Assembly (NCBI GenBank): GCA_947034885.2
Contig: OX344750.2
Location: 20,702,053 to 20,766,052, forward strand
Reading direction: 5' to 3'
Length of the DNA: 64,000 nt
Origin: Thuidium tamariscinum
Lineage: Eukaryota; Streptophyta; Bryopsida; Hypnales; Thuidiaceae
Position numbers and translations under genes: made by a program. Below are positions 1 to 13,301 of the stretch, piece after piece; the first letter of the stretch is position 1; each line of letters opens with the position of its first letter. Under the pieces are notes generated by a model that made no database searches, had not been told where the DNA came from, and saw only the letters and a list, made by a program, of their open reading frames with translations.

Positions 1-3000
1 GGCACTTCATGGTGCCTCCCATCTTCTTCTAACTCCTATTTCGGGTTCTTTTTTAATTTGAAGGGGGCGCTCCACCCCCCTCCTGGCCTTAAGTTTATGG
101 TCTTCAAGCAAATGCGCTTCCCTTGCCTACAATGTGAGAGTCTTCTCTTCTTAAATCAACCTTTGGAGAGCTGATTGCAATTGGGAGAAGCTCAACTCCT
201 TTGAAACAATTTCCAGTAAATTTTTGTTGGAAGAGAAATGGAATTGGCATTGAACCCAAGAGTCATTTTTTATTGTTTGGACGTTTGTGGAATTAGTTAC
301 AAATTTCTGAAGTTGAAAGACAATAGTCACTAATCATAACATTCAGTAGCACTCTTATCAAATTGCCTCCACGTGGATGGAATGATGTGGAATATTTCAC
401 ACCATTTAGTAACTAAAGTTACAAGCTTTATGAAATGTCAGAGCAAAGCCAATGGAGCAAAATACTTTGTTGTAGGATCCAAATTAATAAATAACTTTGT
501 TATGTCAAGAAAGGAACTAACGCATCATTCTCAATGTAGCTTGGCAAACTGGTAAAATACAACTAGTAACTATTAATGTCAAGCTTCGCATGATGTGAAT
601 TTTAATTTCAACAGAAATCCTACTTTTGATGTTAATTTTATTTGGGCCTAATAAGTTAACAGAAGTACCCTAGGGATGTAATTGATGAAATTAGGAGATG
701 AGAACTTCACAAAGGGAAGGCAGTCCTTGTATGGGCTTCTAAATGTTATGAAAGCAATAACCTCTTGAAATTTACATTGTTGGTATATTGAAGAAAGCAT
801 AATGCACTTCTTTGATTAAGCTCACTTTTTAAAGCAAGGGAGGTTTTAGAACACCCTACCTAAATAGAGATGGTGTTACAACATATACTTGAAAATTTGA
901 AATTGTCATGATAAATTCTACTCTTCCAATGATAACAAATGCTAACCTCCACCACTTGTTGCCATTCAAGAAGAATTGCCATTGGAAATTTCTTGGACAA
1001 ATAATGTTTGTTGTTGAGCAATCAAATGAGAAGGCTTGCTAGTTAAATGGAAATGAATGGAAGTAGAGAACTTCAATGTAAAAATGGAGAGATATTTATT
1101 AGGACACCAAATACTATAGGAAGTAGCTTTACCTATAAATTAAGCACCAAGCTACACAATGAACAATCAAATGGTCAATTCTAATAAATAAACTTCTTCG
1201 ATGTCTTCTTCCAATGTTTTTCTTTTAGAATTTATCTTGTGTTCTTCCACATTCATAGTCATATTATATATTAGGTGTTGAAGTTGAAGTAGAGGTGATA
1301 TTAGGTGCTCATTTTTTTTTCTTCTTTAAAAAAGACCTTGGCATTTGAAAAACTAAAAGGGAAATACAAATCAATTTCATTCCCAAGGGTAAGTCTGAGT
1401 GACCAAGAGGGAAAAAGTAAGGTACCAATTGGAAAAAGGGAATACTCATATCTTTTGTAGGTACTTTATAACAGATTAAAGTGGGTACATACTAAATTTT
1501 ACCTTGCCTAAAACTACTATTTGATTTGAAAGAAGTGTGCATATACAAATTGTGTACAATCAAATCATGCTTTGCCTAAAAGCACCATTATTCATCACTC
1601 TATGTATTCTACATCTCCAAAAACAATATGTGTATGTGGAAGAAATGATTTTAGAACCTCAACTAGAATTTTTTTTAATCTTTTGTGACTTTAGCATATG
1701 GTATATGAATGTGGCATACTGGCATTTCTTTGATGTGCTTGAATTTCTTTTAAATTTCCAACAAGAATATATAAAAATTTGACCATCTTAATAATAGTAA
1801 CTATGCACAATAACAAAAAGTGACAGTTTTGACGGTACCTTTTTTATCCATATCAATCCAATTGCTTCAATGTAATAAATTTCAAGCAATTCTCAATGAT
1901 TTAGTTTAAATAGGATTTCATTACAAGAGTGATTGTATCAAACCTTGTGTTCTTTGAAATTTGTAAACATATTACAACTTCATTAGTAAAAAGTAATAAG
2001 ATAGGAATATGATATATGGTTAATGGACCTTAAACAATTAGACTATAAATGCTCCCATCATTTCAAGGCATCAATGTAACTCTAAAGTATATGATTTATT
2101 TTTCACAATCATTAAAATAAGGCATGTACTTTAGAGCTACATTTATGTCTTGAAATGACAAGAGCATTTACAACCTATCCATTTAAGGTCCATTAACTAG
2201 ATATGGTATTAAAACCTAACAACAAAGTTGGAAACTTCAAAAGAGTGTTTCCTTTTGCAATGGCAATCCCCTTGAAAGATTTTTCAACCCAAAGAACTAA
2301 GAAACTAGTTTCTACACTACAAAAATGAAATATCTCTTAAATTTGAGACATATTGGGAGTAATTCATTTGATGTAGAATGAATTCGAACAATGAGATGTA
2401 GAAATACAATCACATGCAACTATTAAGTGCATTTATACACAAGTATGTTTGTTGGTCTTCGTAGAATATATGAAAAGAAGTGCAAAAGATGCACCCATTG
2501 CATGTCTTGAAAAGCATTGATGACTTTTTGGGGAAAACAAATACAAACATGATACAAATGGTTAGGCACTTTTCATAAAAGTCTAGAAATTCTTTTGTAT
2601 TGCTTTTGGTATCTACAACTTGTCATCAATGCAAGATTAAATACAAGTGGAACTTAAATTCTTTCTCCAAGGGAATTATTTTAATATGTTATGATGATTG
2701 CATTTCTTTTTTGAAGTTCAAAATAGTTGTTCAAATATAGAAAGGAAAAGGTAATTAAAATCCCTTTAAGTATAAAGGGGTGAAATTTCAACCCTATAGC
2801 TTGAAATTAGTAAATGAGTCTTAGCGTATATATGCTTATACTTTTACACAAGTAGATATTTAAGCTCATTGCCATGAAATTAGCCATCAAAGAAAATTAC
2901 CTTCAATGATTCAAACATTACTTTGATTTAATGAAAAATTATGCCAAAAAAATTGTATTACTTTAAAAGGTCATTTCCTAAAATGTTGACTTCAAGCAAT

Positions 3001-3333
3001 TAATGGTGAGAATGATACAAAAGCTACAACCTTGAGTGTCTTATTTTGCAATTGTAAAAAAACTATTTGATCTCTAGAGACTATAGATGCATTCATTGTC
3101 TCATTAGGAAAATCACACCACTCATGTGTTGACCAAGGGAATGACACATCTCATTGGGTGTCATTTTTACATCCTTTTCCTTTGGTGGGCAAACCACATA
3201 TATATTTATAGGGTGTTCATAGAACCAAAAGCCATTATTTTTGCTTTAGCACCTGTTTGTTTATTCTTTTTTTTACTTAGATCAGATAATCTTTTCCTAC
3301 AAATTTTAGGGTGAAAGAAGTCTCAACAACAAT
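1..3333. other. AT-rich intergenic DNA, no gene seen
   Basis: No reading frame here looks coding on either strand. The open frames are short, rich in Phe, Ile and Lys, and resemble no family I know. The only structure I can support is the inverted repeat at 2006-2209. The GC-richer first 120 bases could be an old transposon piece, but I cannot name it. Confidence 0.6.
2006..2209. repeat. Imperfect inverted repeat (foldback/MITE-like)
   Basis: The left arm (about 2006-2091) and right arm (about 2127-2209) are reverse complements with scattered mismatches and small gaps. Examples are TTAATGGACCTTAAA on the left against TTTAAGGTCCATTAA on the right, and TCTAAAGTA against TACTTTAGA. The arms are separated by about 35 bases. 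The shape is that of an old MITE. I could not define a target-site duplication, so the superfamily is unknown. Confidence 0.7.
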
Positions 3334-3602
3334 GTGGCTCATAGATTGCATTCATAGTTCATAGTGGAAGTGAGTTCAATCACATCTAGATCTATTCAAG
3401 ATAAAGAAATATACTACTGTACATTGTGGCTTATGCCTTGGGGTTTACAGTTCATAGTGGATATGGGTTCACTCACACCTACATTCAAGATAAATATATA
3501 TATATATATATATATATATTTCATTGTGGCTCATGCCTTGAATTCATAGCTATTCATAGTGGAAGTGAGTTTACTCACACCTACATTCAAGATAAAGAAA
3601 TA
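3334..3602. repeat. Three diverged tandem units with a (TA)n tract
   Basis: A unit of roughly 75-95 bases occurs three times. Each starts with GTGGCT(C/T)AT, passes through TTCATAGTGGA and ends with ATTCAAGATAAA. Copies begin near 3334, 3426 and 3525. A (TA)n run (about 3493-3519) lies after the second copy. Just downstream (about 3604-3660), a 28-base unit containing GTTGTTGCTAAT is also repeated twice. No gene is associated. Confidence 0.75.
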
Positions 3603-4352
3603 GGTTGTTGCTAATTATAAGGAATTTGTTTGTTGTTGCTAATCATAAGGAATTTGTTTAGTTTAGCTTACACTCATACATGCATAAAAGACCCTTGACA
3701 TGAGTAAATTTTGAACTTTCACTATCTTGTAATTTCTTTAACTTGAATACAGGTGTGAACAAAAGTGTGAGCAACTCTCTAAAACTATGGCATGAACAAC
3801 AAACAATGTTGCAAGGCATTCATTGAATGTAATGGAAAAAAGTTTTCAAAGAAAATGTAGAAGAAAAACAAATCGCACCCAATTCCAGTTCCGCTAATGC
3901 TGCATGACGTGCAGTTGGCCAACCACAATGCCTCAATCCATATTAGTGGGTGTCACGGCTCCTTAGAGAAACTCAATTTCTCAGGGAAACCCAAGTTGGT
4001 GAGATTTTTCGGGAGCCAATGAAAACTGCCGTAGAATGGAAGAGCCGTGATACCCCTTTTTGGGTGAGCCCGGCATGAGAACCGTTTCCCAGAGATTGAG
4101 TTACTTGGATCTACTTGGATCTTGGTTACTTTCACCTAAAAAACAAGATGAAATTGGCGGGGAAGAGTGAAAAACCGTTATGGAATGAAATTCAGGAGCG
4201 ACAGATAAGAATTTCTTGAAGAAAATTGGGCGCAAGTGCCGTTTCTTCACCTCCAGAGGAAAAGAAACGGCACTTGAATTTCTCCAGGAATTCCTAAACT
4301 GCCTTCTGCTCTCGTTCCACCCCCACACGACACGTGTCCATTCTCAAGGAAA

Positions 4353-4523
4353 ATGGAGGCCGTCGGAAATGCCGTGCCACCCCCTATTAACTACGGCTCC
4401 TTCGATGTTATCGATCTGATAAACTCTTTTGATAATCTCGTTTACGATAGTACCGAATCAGCACGCTACTCAAAAATCAAATTTGGAAAATTTGCATCTG
4501 AATTCGCTTTCATCCGAGTGTAA
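4353..4523 (+). CDS. Possible small ORF or first exon, unknown product
   Basis: An ATG-started frame of 56 codons begins MEAVGNAVPPPINYGSFDVI and ends ...FAFIRV. Its composition is more protein-like than the surrounding AT-rich DNA, with mixed charge and few Phe/Lys runs. The final GTGTAACG could also be a splice donor (GT|GTAACG), which would make this a first exon. I see no convincing downstream exon on the plus strand before the TBL gene. I do not recognise the sequence. It lies in a GC-richer stretch (about 3870-4520) that also contains a short hairpin at 4238-4271. Confidence 0.25.
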   Translation: MEAVGNAVPPPINYGSFDVIDLINSFDNLVYDSTESARYSKIKFGKFASEFAFIRV

Positions 4524-5252
4524 CGAAAAACCAGTTTGGACAAAAGAGAAAAAATCAACGGAAGCAAAGCTGTGACATCCAAAGGTAACTTCTCTGTTAC
4601 AATCAATTTCATATGTCTGTCAAGAATAATAAACTTTCCAGTTCAACAGCATCCAGACTGAACAATCATACCGATTCTCTAGCATTCTTGACCTACAATT
4701 TCATCGATTCCCTCCGTGATTTCAACTCAGCCAGTTCGTCTTCAATTCCACTAAAACACTGAAACTGAAACTGCTTGTTCTCGAAGCTAGTTCCCATTTT
4801 CAGAAATATCATGTGTCTTCTACCACACCATTCCAATCCTCCTCGATTTTCTCATAAGAGCCAAATAGATAGGCCTATTACACTCATGAAGACATCCTGA
4901 TAAAGTCCTGAAAACATGTAGAGATCATTCTCCTACGAGTAGAAAATGCTCGACTCACAGTGCCATCATAATGGAGACATAATGGCAACTTCTCATTTCT
5001 CTCAACCAAGAATGTTTTCAGATCTGGTACTATTTGGGAGTTGATCGAAGTGCTTAGAATTGAACAAGAGGGATTACAACATATAATCCTCTTACTGACA
5101 AGTCAATGAGAAAGTGACACAGTTGCCGCAAAGAAATGACTTCACAAAATGGTTGAAAATTGAGACACCTGGGACTTGCCGAGATGAATTTTTTTTCTCT
5201 CTTCCATTGGGTGCAATGGCCTGCACTTCCTTTGGAAATTAGCCTCCCGATC
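4524..5252. other. Intergenic, nothing recognised
   Basis: No convincing coding segment or repeat is visible. The right part is probably the 3' UTR and terminator region of the minus-strand TBL gene that ends at 5253. Confidence 0.5.
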
Positions 5253-8200
5253 TCACTTGAAGATCACATCATGGAGAGAATACACAAGAAGGTCATTCCA
5301 TGTATCAATCGGCCCCGGTAGGCACCAGTGAAGGCAGTCATTTGGGACGGTCCCATTGATGCCTTTGTCCGATTTCTTTTGCTCGTCTGATCGGTATTTG
5401 TTCGGATGCGCATCTGCTCGACTCTGTGCAAGCTCCGTGATGCCCAACAGCTTGAGCCGGTCCTTGCCAATCTCGTCTGTAATCAACGACGTCACAAAAA
5501 ATAATTTCACCCTCACGGCCTCTCAAATGATCATGCGTTAAAATGTGTTTACCGTTGCAAGTTCGAAGATGTCTTGGAATGCGACACAAAAGTAATAGTT
5601 GAAACAGATGTTTACGAATTTTGAATCCTCCAAATCAAGTTATGCGGTCCTTTGTCTCAAGATTTTAGGGTGGCAGAGTCTAGGAGGATTGGAGAGAGCA
5701 GCGTACCTGTGACGTTCTTAAACTGTTTCTTCTGAATGTCGTACAATGTGGTCGTGTCGTAGCTCATAGGGAGATCTCCAGGGGCGGTACGAATGCAAGC
5801 ACCACCCGTATCCCAAGCTCCGTTTTCAAAATGCTCAGGACTGAATGACCGGTAGACAGTGGTGCCGTTGAATCCCGGGATTTCCAAGCTCCCCATGAGA
5901 ACGTTCCTGATTGCTTTGCTGTAAGGTTCATGGAACGCTAGTTTCTTTTCACACGAAGGGCATCCATGGCAGCCTAATGCTTTCTTTTTCTCAAAATACA
6001 CAGCCCTCTTGTACCACCACTGGCCTGGGAAAAGGTGCAAAACAACACATGAGCTTAAACCCTAAAACCCTATAATGATTTGGATGGCAAGTTGTTGACA
6101 CTCCAGAGAGAAACAGAAAGCGATTTGGTGGTTTTTGCGATGGACCTGTAGAAATGTGTAGAATCTCAGCACCAACTGCTGCTGTCACCCAGTTGGAATC
6201 CAGTTCATCAACGTAAATGTGGCTCACGGTTTCCGTAGTGTTGTCCGGCCACGTGATCAACTTGTTCTCGACATGCACCAGATAGGGCGACCAGCGTATG
6301 GTTAGTGTGACATTCGCCGACTCGAAATTGTAAGCGTTGTCCCTGCCGTCCTCGCTCCAATAGGTGTGCCTTGGAACCTCCGCCTTCATGGGGATTGTCA
6401 CAGCAAGGAACACATGCGTAAGCTTTCACACTGCATAAGTTGACCGGTTGGTGAAGGCAGATGTGCTGGTAACTTATCTTTGGTTGAGGAAGAAGGTAGT
6501 TTAGTAACTGGATATATTACACTTGTTCAATGTAAGCCTCTAAGGGCATTCCCACCAGAAAAGGGTTATTCTAGTTCATTAACAACTTGATTTAGAAAAC
6601 ATTTTCCAGCTACATTTTGAATGCATTTTCTAGCTAGATTCTGAGAAAACCACTGGGTTTGCAAGCAAGAGATGCATGCTAGATCTATATCCGGAAAGCA
6701 ATTTCTAAACCATTAAGTGGAGATGTTCTAATGAACAGGAAAGTACATTCTTGATTCAAGGTACAACTTGGCATTATGTCGGACAATCTTCTTCTCAACA
6801 AGCCTCCCAGCTCTCTTGAAGGTTATCAAGTCCATTTCCATTTCCCTTTCCTCTTTGAGAAGCTATCAAACATTGAACGTGAGTAAGACATTTAATTTAA
6901 TGTCTTGATAAGACTTAAAGATCAGTTTTCCTTGTGTAGGACATGTGATCTCCAAACAAATTGCACTTCCAGATGTTTGAAAAGACAGGAAGACATACAT
7001 ACCTGTGAGAGAATACAGAGAAGGGATTGGAATTGGTTACGGGCAATGGAGTCACCAGCAAAGACGACAGACCGGTTGCGCATGGCCACCAAAAACGCGG
7101 CAGGGTCGATTCTTGGGACATCGCAATCACCGTCAGGTTTCCACTTCCAGTAAAGATAGCCATCATCAGGCCGCCCATTCTTGTGGCAGTTCTGGTGAGC
7201 TTGGATATACTTGCAAGTGCTGCTGTTGTACAGAGGGGGTGTAGAATCAGGGATCCACTTCCCTTGCTCTAGCTTACACTCTCCTGCACTCAACAAACTT
7301 ACAACGTCATGTTCAGAATCAGGAAAAAAATGGATGATTACTGGAGCATGGTTCTTGTTATTAAACATCGCTCCGGTTTTCGTTCGATCCTGTACAACAT
7401 TGAAAGAGAATTCAAGAATCTCTTAGCGTGCATTCTAGGGCACCGCATTCATAAATTACGAAATTTCGAAGTGTACTCAAAATCAACCCTAAGCTCTCAT
7501 GAGTCAAGGCAAGAGGCAAGAATTTGTCGAGGTAGGTTTAAGAAATGGGCTGTTCCGGCTTAATCACAAAATATACGAGTCGTTGTGCTCAGAGAGGTTT
7601 GCAGAACTTTGAAGAGCCCCTTTGAAGTCGGGATTGGGGGTCCACTTCACCACCGAAGGTCTTCAAAGCACTGAAAATCACTAGAGACATGCCCAAAGTC
7701 CAAAGACCAATCCCGTGGGGCGTATTCCAAACTCAAACAGTGAAATTCCAGAGTTTCACTAGGTGATTTTGTCTTGGGACTTTTTGGATTCCTCTTGTGA
7801 ATAGAGGAAAAATTACTCTGACTACCCAACAGTTGTTTCTGCAGAAATAAAGAAGGAAGAGGCAGCAATTTTCAAACCTTCTGTAGCGAGCAATTGTGAT
7901 GAATTCTCGGCTGGAGATGGGGCCGTTGTGTCCACCATCACTATCTCTGGCCCACTTGCTTCCCCAGTTCCTTCTGTGGTGTTTTGTGTCGTGCTTCTCA
8001 AGCTCTCCAAATAGCTGGAGCTTGATGCATTCTTTTCAATTCCTGTGTCAATCGATAATGAGCCATTTGATGTAGTGTTCAGAGAAGTGGGACTAGTTAC
8101 TGTTGAACTCTTTGCCTCCTTTGGCTCGGCTTCTTCCTCTTCTTCTTCGTTTCCTGCTATCGATGCCAAGTTGCCAGGCATGGCTGTTTCAAGTTCCGGA

Positions 8201-9180
8201 TCATCGCTTCTGCTTCCTACTTGCGAAGTTTCGTCCTTGTCAGTTGTGGCGCTATTGGAGGGAGTGACAATAACCTCATGTGGGGTATCCTCCTGTAATG
8301 CAAACCAAAATCGTTCAGAAAATGCTTTCCGACATAATGCCCTCAACTATTTTGAGCCTCTTTTACCAGCAGGAACTCGATCATCTCTTCCAATCAACTC
8401 TTGGTTAACCTTCACATCGTCAATCTCGTTAAATTGGCGCCAAAATTGGGACATTCATTTGCACAACGCTTTGAAAACCAGGAATAGGTTAGGTTTACAT
8501 TCCAGGCCGCGCTCCTGAAAAGTGCTTGCAAAAGTCGTGAAATTTCTCCAATTTGACAAAATCGATATTCCATTAGCAAGCAGAGTGAACAAAACATAAC
8601 TTATGGTTACTGATCTTGGAACTGAAATGGGGTTTCTACATTCACGTCAATAGTGGTCCACAATGTCTTACTTAGAATGATTGCAAGAAGAAATCATCGG
8701 ATACATTCAGTGCCAAAACAATTTGATGTCGAGCGTTTGTCTCTCGTAGTACCCAAAGTGATCTCTCCAGCGATCTCTCCAGTGAAAGCACACTCAATAC
8801 GTATTGGTTTATAGGAGTGCGCTTTCACCCAATGAACGCAAACCCTCCTGTCTCAATGCTTGCAAATAGTATCCCCTACATATAAAGAATACAAAAACAA
8901 AGACAAGAGGGATGCGAAAAGGAGGAGGAAGAGCTGGACATACCCCATGGCCAGCAGGTGCAGGCTGCCTTTCGAAGAACCCTGACGGCACATCCGAGTT
9001 CGTGCAGTACAAGTAAGACCGCGTGACTGCAAACGGGAGAAGAGCAACGAACAGTGAAACGTAAACGCATCTCCGGTGCCTGCCTGTACTTCGGAAGTCG
9101 GAGCCATGGACCTTGGGCTCCTTCTCATCCACGCAAACACTCATCTGCACATGATCGCTCTTCCCCATTGCTGCTCCCAC
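5253..9180 (-). CDS. Trichome birefringence-like (TBL/DUF231) polysaccharide O-acetyltransferase, 6 exons
   Basis: Exons read on the minus strand are 9180-8944, 8292-7878, 7283-7003, about 6425-6146, 6024-5707 and 5476-5253, encoding about 584 residues. A short cytosolic N-terminus precedes a membrane anchor near residues 36-57, as expected for a type II Golgi protein. A variable, acidic, Ser/Thr-rich stem fills exon 2. The PC-esterase domain starts at ECKLEQGKW. It holds the GDS motif (AGDSIARNQ, about residue 295), a WSPYLV block, GQWW, and the C-terminal D-x-x-H motif (DCLHWCLPG, about 557-560). Gly-Asp-Ser plus Asp-x-x-His is the catalytic signature of the family, which O-acetylates wall polysaccharides such as xylan, mannan or pectin. 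Substrate cannot be assigned from sequence. Splice phases agree at every junction; only the exon 4 acceptor (AAAG|CTTACG) is uncertain. A second ATG at 9168 is an alternative start. Confidence 0.9.
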
Positions 9181-10349
9181 GTACTAATTACGAAAGCTCG
9201 CTCATGCGATGGTGGGAATCTCCGGTCAGCTTGCCTTCATCAGATGCCTCTTGAGGATCACCATCGACGAGACCTGTCACGGAGTGCAACACTGTGTGAA
9301 TTGAAGCACGGGGAATTTCAAATCCTTGACTGGGTGTCAATAATTAATCAGTTGGTTGGTTCTGATGGGAGACTCATAATTTCAAGTCTGCGGTGGAGGC
9401 AAACGTCTCTTTCGCTCGTCAGAACAAGGATGTACTGTACAGTTCTTATAACCTAGATTTCTCCCCAATTTGATCCCATTGATCAAGCCAGAAATGTAAA
9501 TCAAGACATGAAGCAACTTGGCAATATATATGACTGTTCAATAAGTTTCTCAAACCTCAGGATTTACTAGTCCATTGCAGTGCATTTTTACCGATGCTAG
9601 CTACAAAGTCCATACCCGTGCCAGATCAGAGGTTACAGAGCTGTAAAGCTCCGGATGACTCACATTGTGAGTTTGAAGAACAGCTAGCACTTCGCAGTGG
9701 ACAAATGCAACAAAGGATTTCAGCAGATACAAATTGTTTCAAGTGTCGCCAATCAAGTACCGTAACAAATGCTAGTTTCACCCCAAAATCAAACTTGAAA
9801 AACAAGTTCCATTGATAGCTCAACCATACTCACAGCTACTGACGACCTAACAAGAATCAATGCCGCTCAAGCCCCACAAGGTTCCACCAAATCACTCGCA
9901 CTTCTCAAATCAGCCCTTCAAGATCCACCGTGATTCCAACCCTCCCAAACTCCAAATCCAAAGCTGCATAAAAAAACCCACCGCGCGCAATGTCGAAAGC
10001 AAAGATCGACACAATTCAACTCCTCTACCTAGCTAGCTGGACACTCACTCGATCAATCACTCTCCTCTCGACGTACTACCCTTCACCCAAGCTTCTCGAT
10101 CCGCGAACTCTAGAACTCCAAACCACTAGATTCATACCATGGAGATTATGGCGATCTCCTAGATCCAATCCTCGCAGCAGCTGCCGGCCAAGCAAGCACA
10201 CCCCCACGCCAGAAATGAAAAGTTCGAGCACCGGCCTCTTCCGTTACTCTGACAATCCTGCAACGTCGGACTACCTATTTGGACTTTGGACGTGTACGTA
10301 TGTGGATCTCACCTGGCAGTACGAGTGACCAATGGTCAATCAACTTAGA
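9181..10349. other. Upstream region of the TBL gene, no further gene seen
   Basis: The sequence is of mixed composition with no convincing coding frame. It presumably holds the TBL promoter and 5' UTR. I cannot point to a specific regulatory site. Confidence 0.45.
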
Positions 10350-10490
10350 GGAGGCAAACGTGGTCGTAATAAGCTTATGAATCCCGGGATCTAAACTACT
10401 GTAGCTTGGTCGAGTCTTAGGGGAAGCAAACTTGGTCGTAATAAGCTTATGGATCGATCCCGGGATCCAAACTACTGTAGCTTGATCGAG
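10350..10490. repeat. Two-copy tandem direct repeat (~70 bp unit)
   Basis: Copies at about 10350-10418 and 10421-10490 share GG(A)GGCAAAC, GGTCGTAATAAGCTTATG, ATCCCGGGATC and AAACTACTGTAGCTT. The second copy carries a 4-base ATCG insertion before the CCCGGG. On the minus strand this makes a duplicated peptide (IHKLITT) in a proline-rich frame, which I do not believe is a gene. Confidence 0.8.
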
Positions 10491-11158
10491 AGCTTGACTG
10501 CCCGACTGACCCAGTGAAGATTCATTATTGTTTTTGACATACGTACGTACTTCGAAACTTTCAGAATTGCTGTTGCTGTGATCGATGGTGATCGATAATT
10601 GTGTTTGCAGGCAGGTGCTTGGACACGGATGAGGTGGGGGATCGATCGATCGGTCATCGTGCAGCCAGCCGGGGGGGAGGGGGAGGGGGGCAATGATGGA
10701 GGTTTCGGCGCATTCCGGAGCTGCATTATTAGATGGAGCCTGCGGACTAAGTGAGAGCAACAGTGACTCAGTGATGGGGGACGAAGTCAATGCGAGGGAG
10801 GGACTGGAGCTGGGAATCCTGGGAGTTGGAATGGGCCCGAATGCCTGATGAATAGGAATGCCTGCGGAGCTGGGATCGCAAATGTGAAGTTTATAATGAA
10901 TGGCAGTCGGTGGCGTCCCGGGTGGCATGAGGAGAAAGCCGAGTCTTCAAATCGATACAGTGGGCTTGTAAGCTTAACCCTTACTAGGGTGGCCCGTGCC
11001 GTTACCACGGTCTAATTTTTTTAATGTATAGAAACTTCAAAATTCAATAACTTCCATGCCGTAGGTTGGAATACCATGAATTAAAGCCCATGCACCCCTC
11101 CTCGCCGAGGGCTTTCCGACGGTACCAAACACGCACCCGGGGGACTCACGGTCCGGGA

Positions 11159-11219
11159 GATCTCAATGTAACTAACTAACTAACAAACAAACAAACAAAC
11201 AAACAAACAAACAAACAAT
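11159..11219. repeat. Tetranucleotide microsatellite (AACT/AAAC)n
   Basis: A pure tract of ACTA units runs into ACAA units. This is a simple-sequence repeat with no associated gene. Confidence 0.95.
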
Positions 11220-12035
11220 CTTCATAGGGGGATACGAGGAGCCGGTGACCATGGAAATCGTGAATTTTGATACCATGGGAATCATTGGTTAACCCTGAAT
11301 CCTTCGCAGAGGTATACTTTTTAAAATTGTCAACATTATTAATTCAATATATTAGCTATGATCACTAATCACACACTTATCAACATAAGGAGTTCATATT
11401 CAATAAGTTCAAGTATATTTTCTAATTGTCTATTATAGAAATTGATAGCTAGACCAATTAGAAGTTTGAGTAACCTCTATCAAAATTAAAGATTGAAATT
11501 CCATAGTTGACAAAGAAACAATTTAATACAATTGAAGGCAGTCCTAAATTAAATATTAAAGTAGGCTATGTTTATTGAAAATAATTAATTATCAGTATAA
11601 TTGCCATAAACATTAGTTAAACAATGCTTGATTGGAGGATTTTTTAGTACAAAGGTATATATGATACATCATAGGTTTAGTGAATTCAAGGAGCTACATC
11701 TAAATTTTATACCATAATTGTAAAGGAAGTGGTAGGAAATAGAAGATTCAAATAGGATATTTTAAGATTCTTCTAAGTCATAGTACATCAATTGGATCAT
11801 TGACATTTAGTTTTGAATACTTTTCCATTTTATCTTTAAATTTTAATTCAATAATATATATAATATATGTATAATGAGATGTATTATGGTTTTATATAAC
11901 AATTTGAGTACATATCTAGATATCAACTTTGAATATGGAATCTATAGACAACAAATCAAAATGAACAATGTAATTTAATCTTGGAATGTTTGACTAGTCC
12001 TTATGGAAATCATTCCTTTCTCTATTCTGGCCATG

Positions 12036-12064
12036 ATATCATCATCATCATCATCATCATCATC
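12036..12064. repeat. Trinucleotide microsatellite (ATC)n
   Basis: About nine ATC units occur in a row inside non-coding AT-rich DNA. Confidence 0.95.
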
Positions 12065-12686
12065 TACTTTAATCCTTAAACATTGGGTGGATCATTGTGG
12101 TGGAGTTTAGGCTACAAATAGAACTACTTTGTCACAAACTATGGAAAAAGACACTATTCAAGCATTGTTTGTTGTGCAAAGTTGATGGTGCAATTAGGTA
12201 GCCCAACCATGGAAAGAAGTGTAACATTGCAAATAGTAGCGACTAGTCTAACAAATGAGCTTCACATGTCTTGGAAATGTGATCCTTATCAATTGCTATA
12301 ACCACCATTTTCCTTGCTACAATTGCCAAGTATATTCTTGCTTTCTAGTTAAACTCAATGATATCGTTTATTTTGTAATGTGACAGCTAGTTAACTATTG
12401 TCCTAGGTTTTGAAACTACGGTTTAGAAATATTCACATAATTGGTGAGACATGTGAGTTCAAATTCTGAATATTTATAAATTAAGTAGTTTGCATTACTT
12501 CATAATTCTACATTCTATTTTAAGCTAAGATTGTGGTTGTTAGCTCTGTCGAACAACTAACTTTTTTCTAGCAATAGTCTTAATAGCTACTAAACATTAG
12601 AACTACCCACCATGGAGCTAAGACTTATTGACCACATAATGAAGATTGATTCCTAGCAATTGTATAAGACAACAGTGAATATTGCC

Positions 12687-12858
12687 CTAGAAGAAAAGTA
12701 TGTTGTAATGAACAAAACAATGTTAGGTCACTTTTGTAGATTGCACTGTTGAAAATGTAGAAATCTATGTTTGAATACAAGTTTTTTTGTTTTCAATAGT
12801 GCAATCAATAGATTCCCTCCAACATTGTTTTGTTCACTACAACATACTTTTCTTCTAG
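12687..12858. repeat. Foldback element with ~70-bp arms (MITE-like)
   Basis: The left arm 12687-12756 begins CTAGAAGAAAAGTATGTTGT. The right arm 12789-12858 is its reverse complement with few mismatches and ends ACTTTTCTTCTAG. The loop is about 30 bases. The structure is typical of a MITE or short foldback transposon. No clear target-site duplication was found. Confidence 0.85.
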
Positions 12859-13102
12859 TCTGGAATTATAATAAGGGTAGCATGGTTCTATCACCGTGAA
12901 TGAGAATTTTGCAGCCATTCCAATGTGCCTACAAATAATAACATATTGAATGAGGCTATTTCAAATTGTACATAAAGCAACTCACACCGATAGTCACTTA
13001 TTCCAAAAGATTGAATGAAAAACAACCTTTTCTCATTCAAAAATTGTCTATTTTATCATCCATCAAACTCAAAATGTCTCCATCATTGTCCAAGGGTTAA
13101 AA

Positions 13103-13253
13103 AAACAATAATGTTCATTAGAAGTTAAATTGCTATGCATGACCTCCCCTTTTTGCACAAAATCTCAAGGATGAACAAATTACACTTTTGTCCTTCATAG
13201 AAAGGATCTGTCATTCATCAGCCAAAAACTGCCCGCAACGTTGTATAAGGGTT
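13103..13253. repeat. Fragment of a dispersed repeat ending in AGGGTTA
   Basis: This piece matches 53478-53606 inside the thiolase intron: both share a TTTTTGCACAAAAT block, AGGATGAACAA, TCTGTCATYCATC and a terminal AGGGTTA. Weaker related ends occur at about 13040-13092, 32015-32134 and 38215-38323. The terminal AGGGTTAA links it to the TTAA-flanked family described elsewhere in the window. Confidence 0.6.
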
Positions 13254-13301
13254 AGCGGTATAGATGGATGCCACAGATTCCCCTAATACAAACGCGATAT
13301 T

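Larger units (their letters stand above)
10491..12686. other. Intergenic, AT-rich after about 11240; no gene seen
   Basis: The first 500 bases are GC-rich with a G-run near 10670-10690. The rest is AT-rich with no coding frame of note. Two microsatellites lie inside and are listed separately. The segment around 11090-11220 resembles 33285-33400 loosely (CC..CGA..GCTTT..GACG followed by AAAC runs), which may reflect a shared old repeat. Confidence 0.45.

Noticed and set aside
8045..8518. Plus-strand frame of 157 codons, Ser-rich
   Set aside because: It is the antisense shadow of TBL exon 2 and its intron.
10275..10928. Minus-strand open frame of 217 codons, Pro/Ser-rich
   Set aside because: It contains the 70-bp tandem duplication as a repeated peptide, is low in complexity, and shows no domain. 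A GC-rich strand easily stays open by chance.
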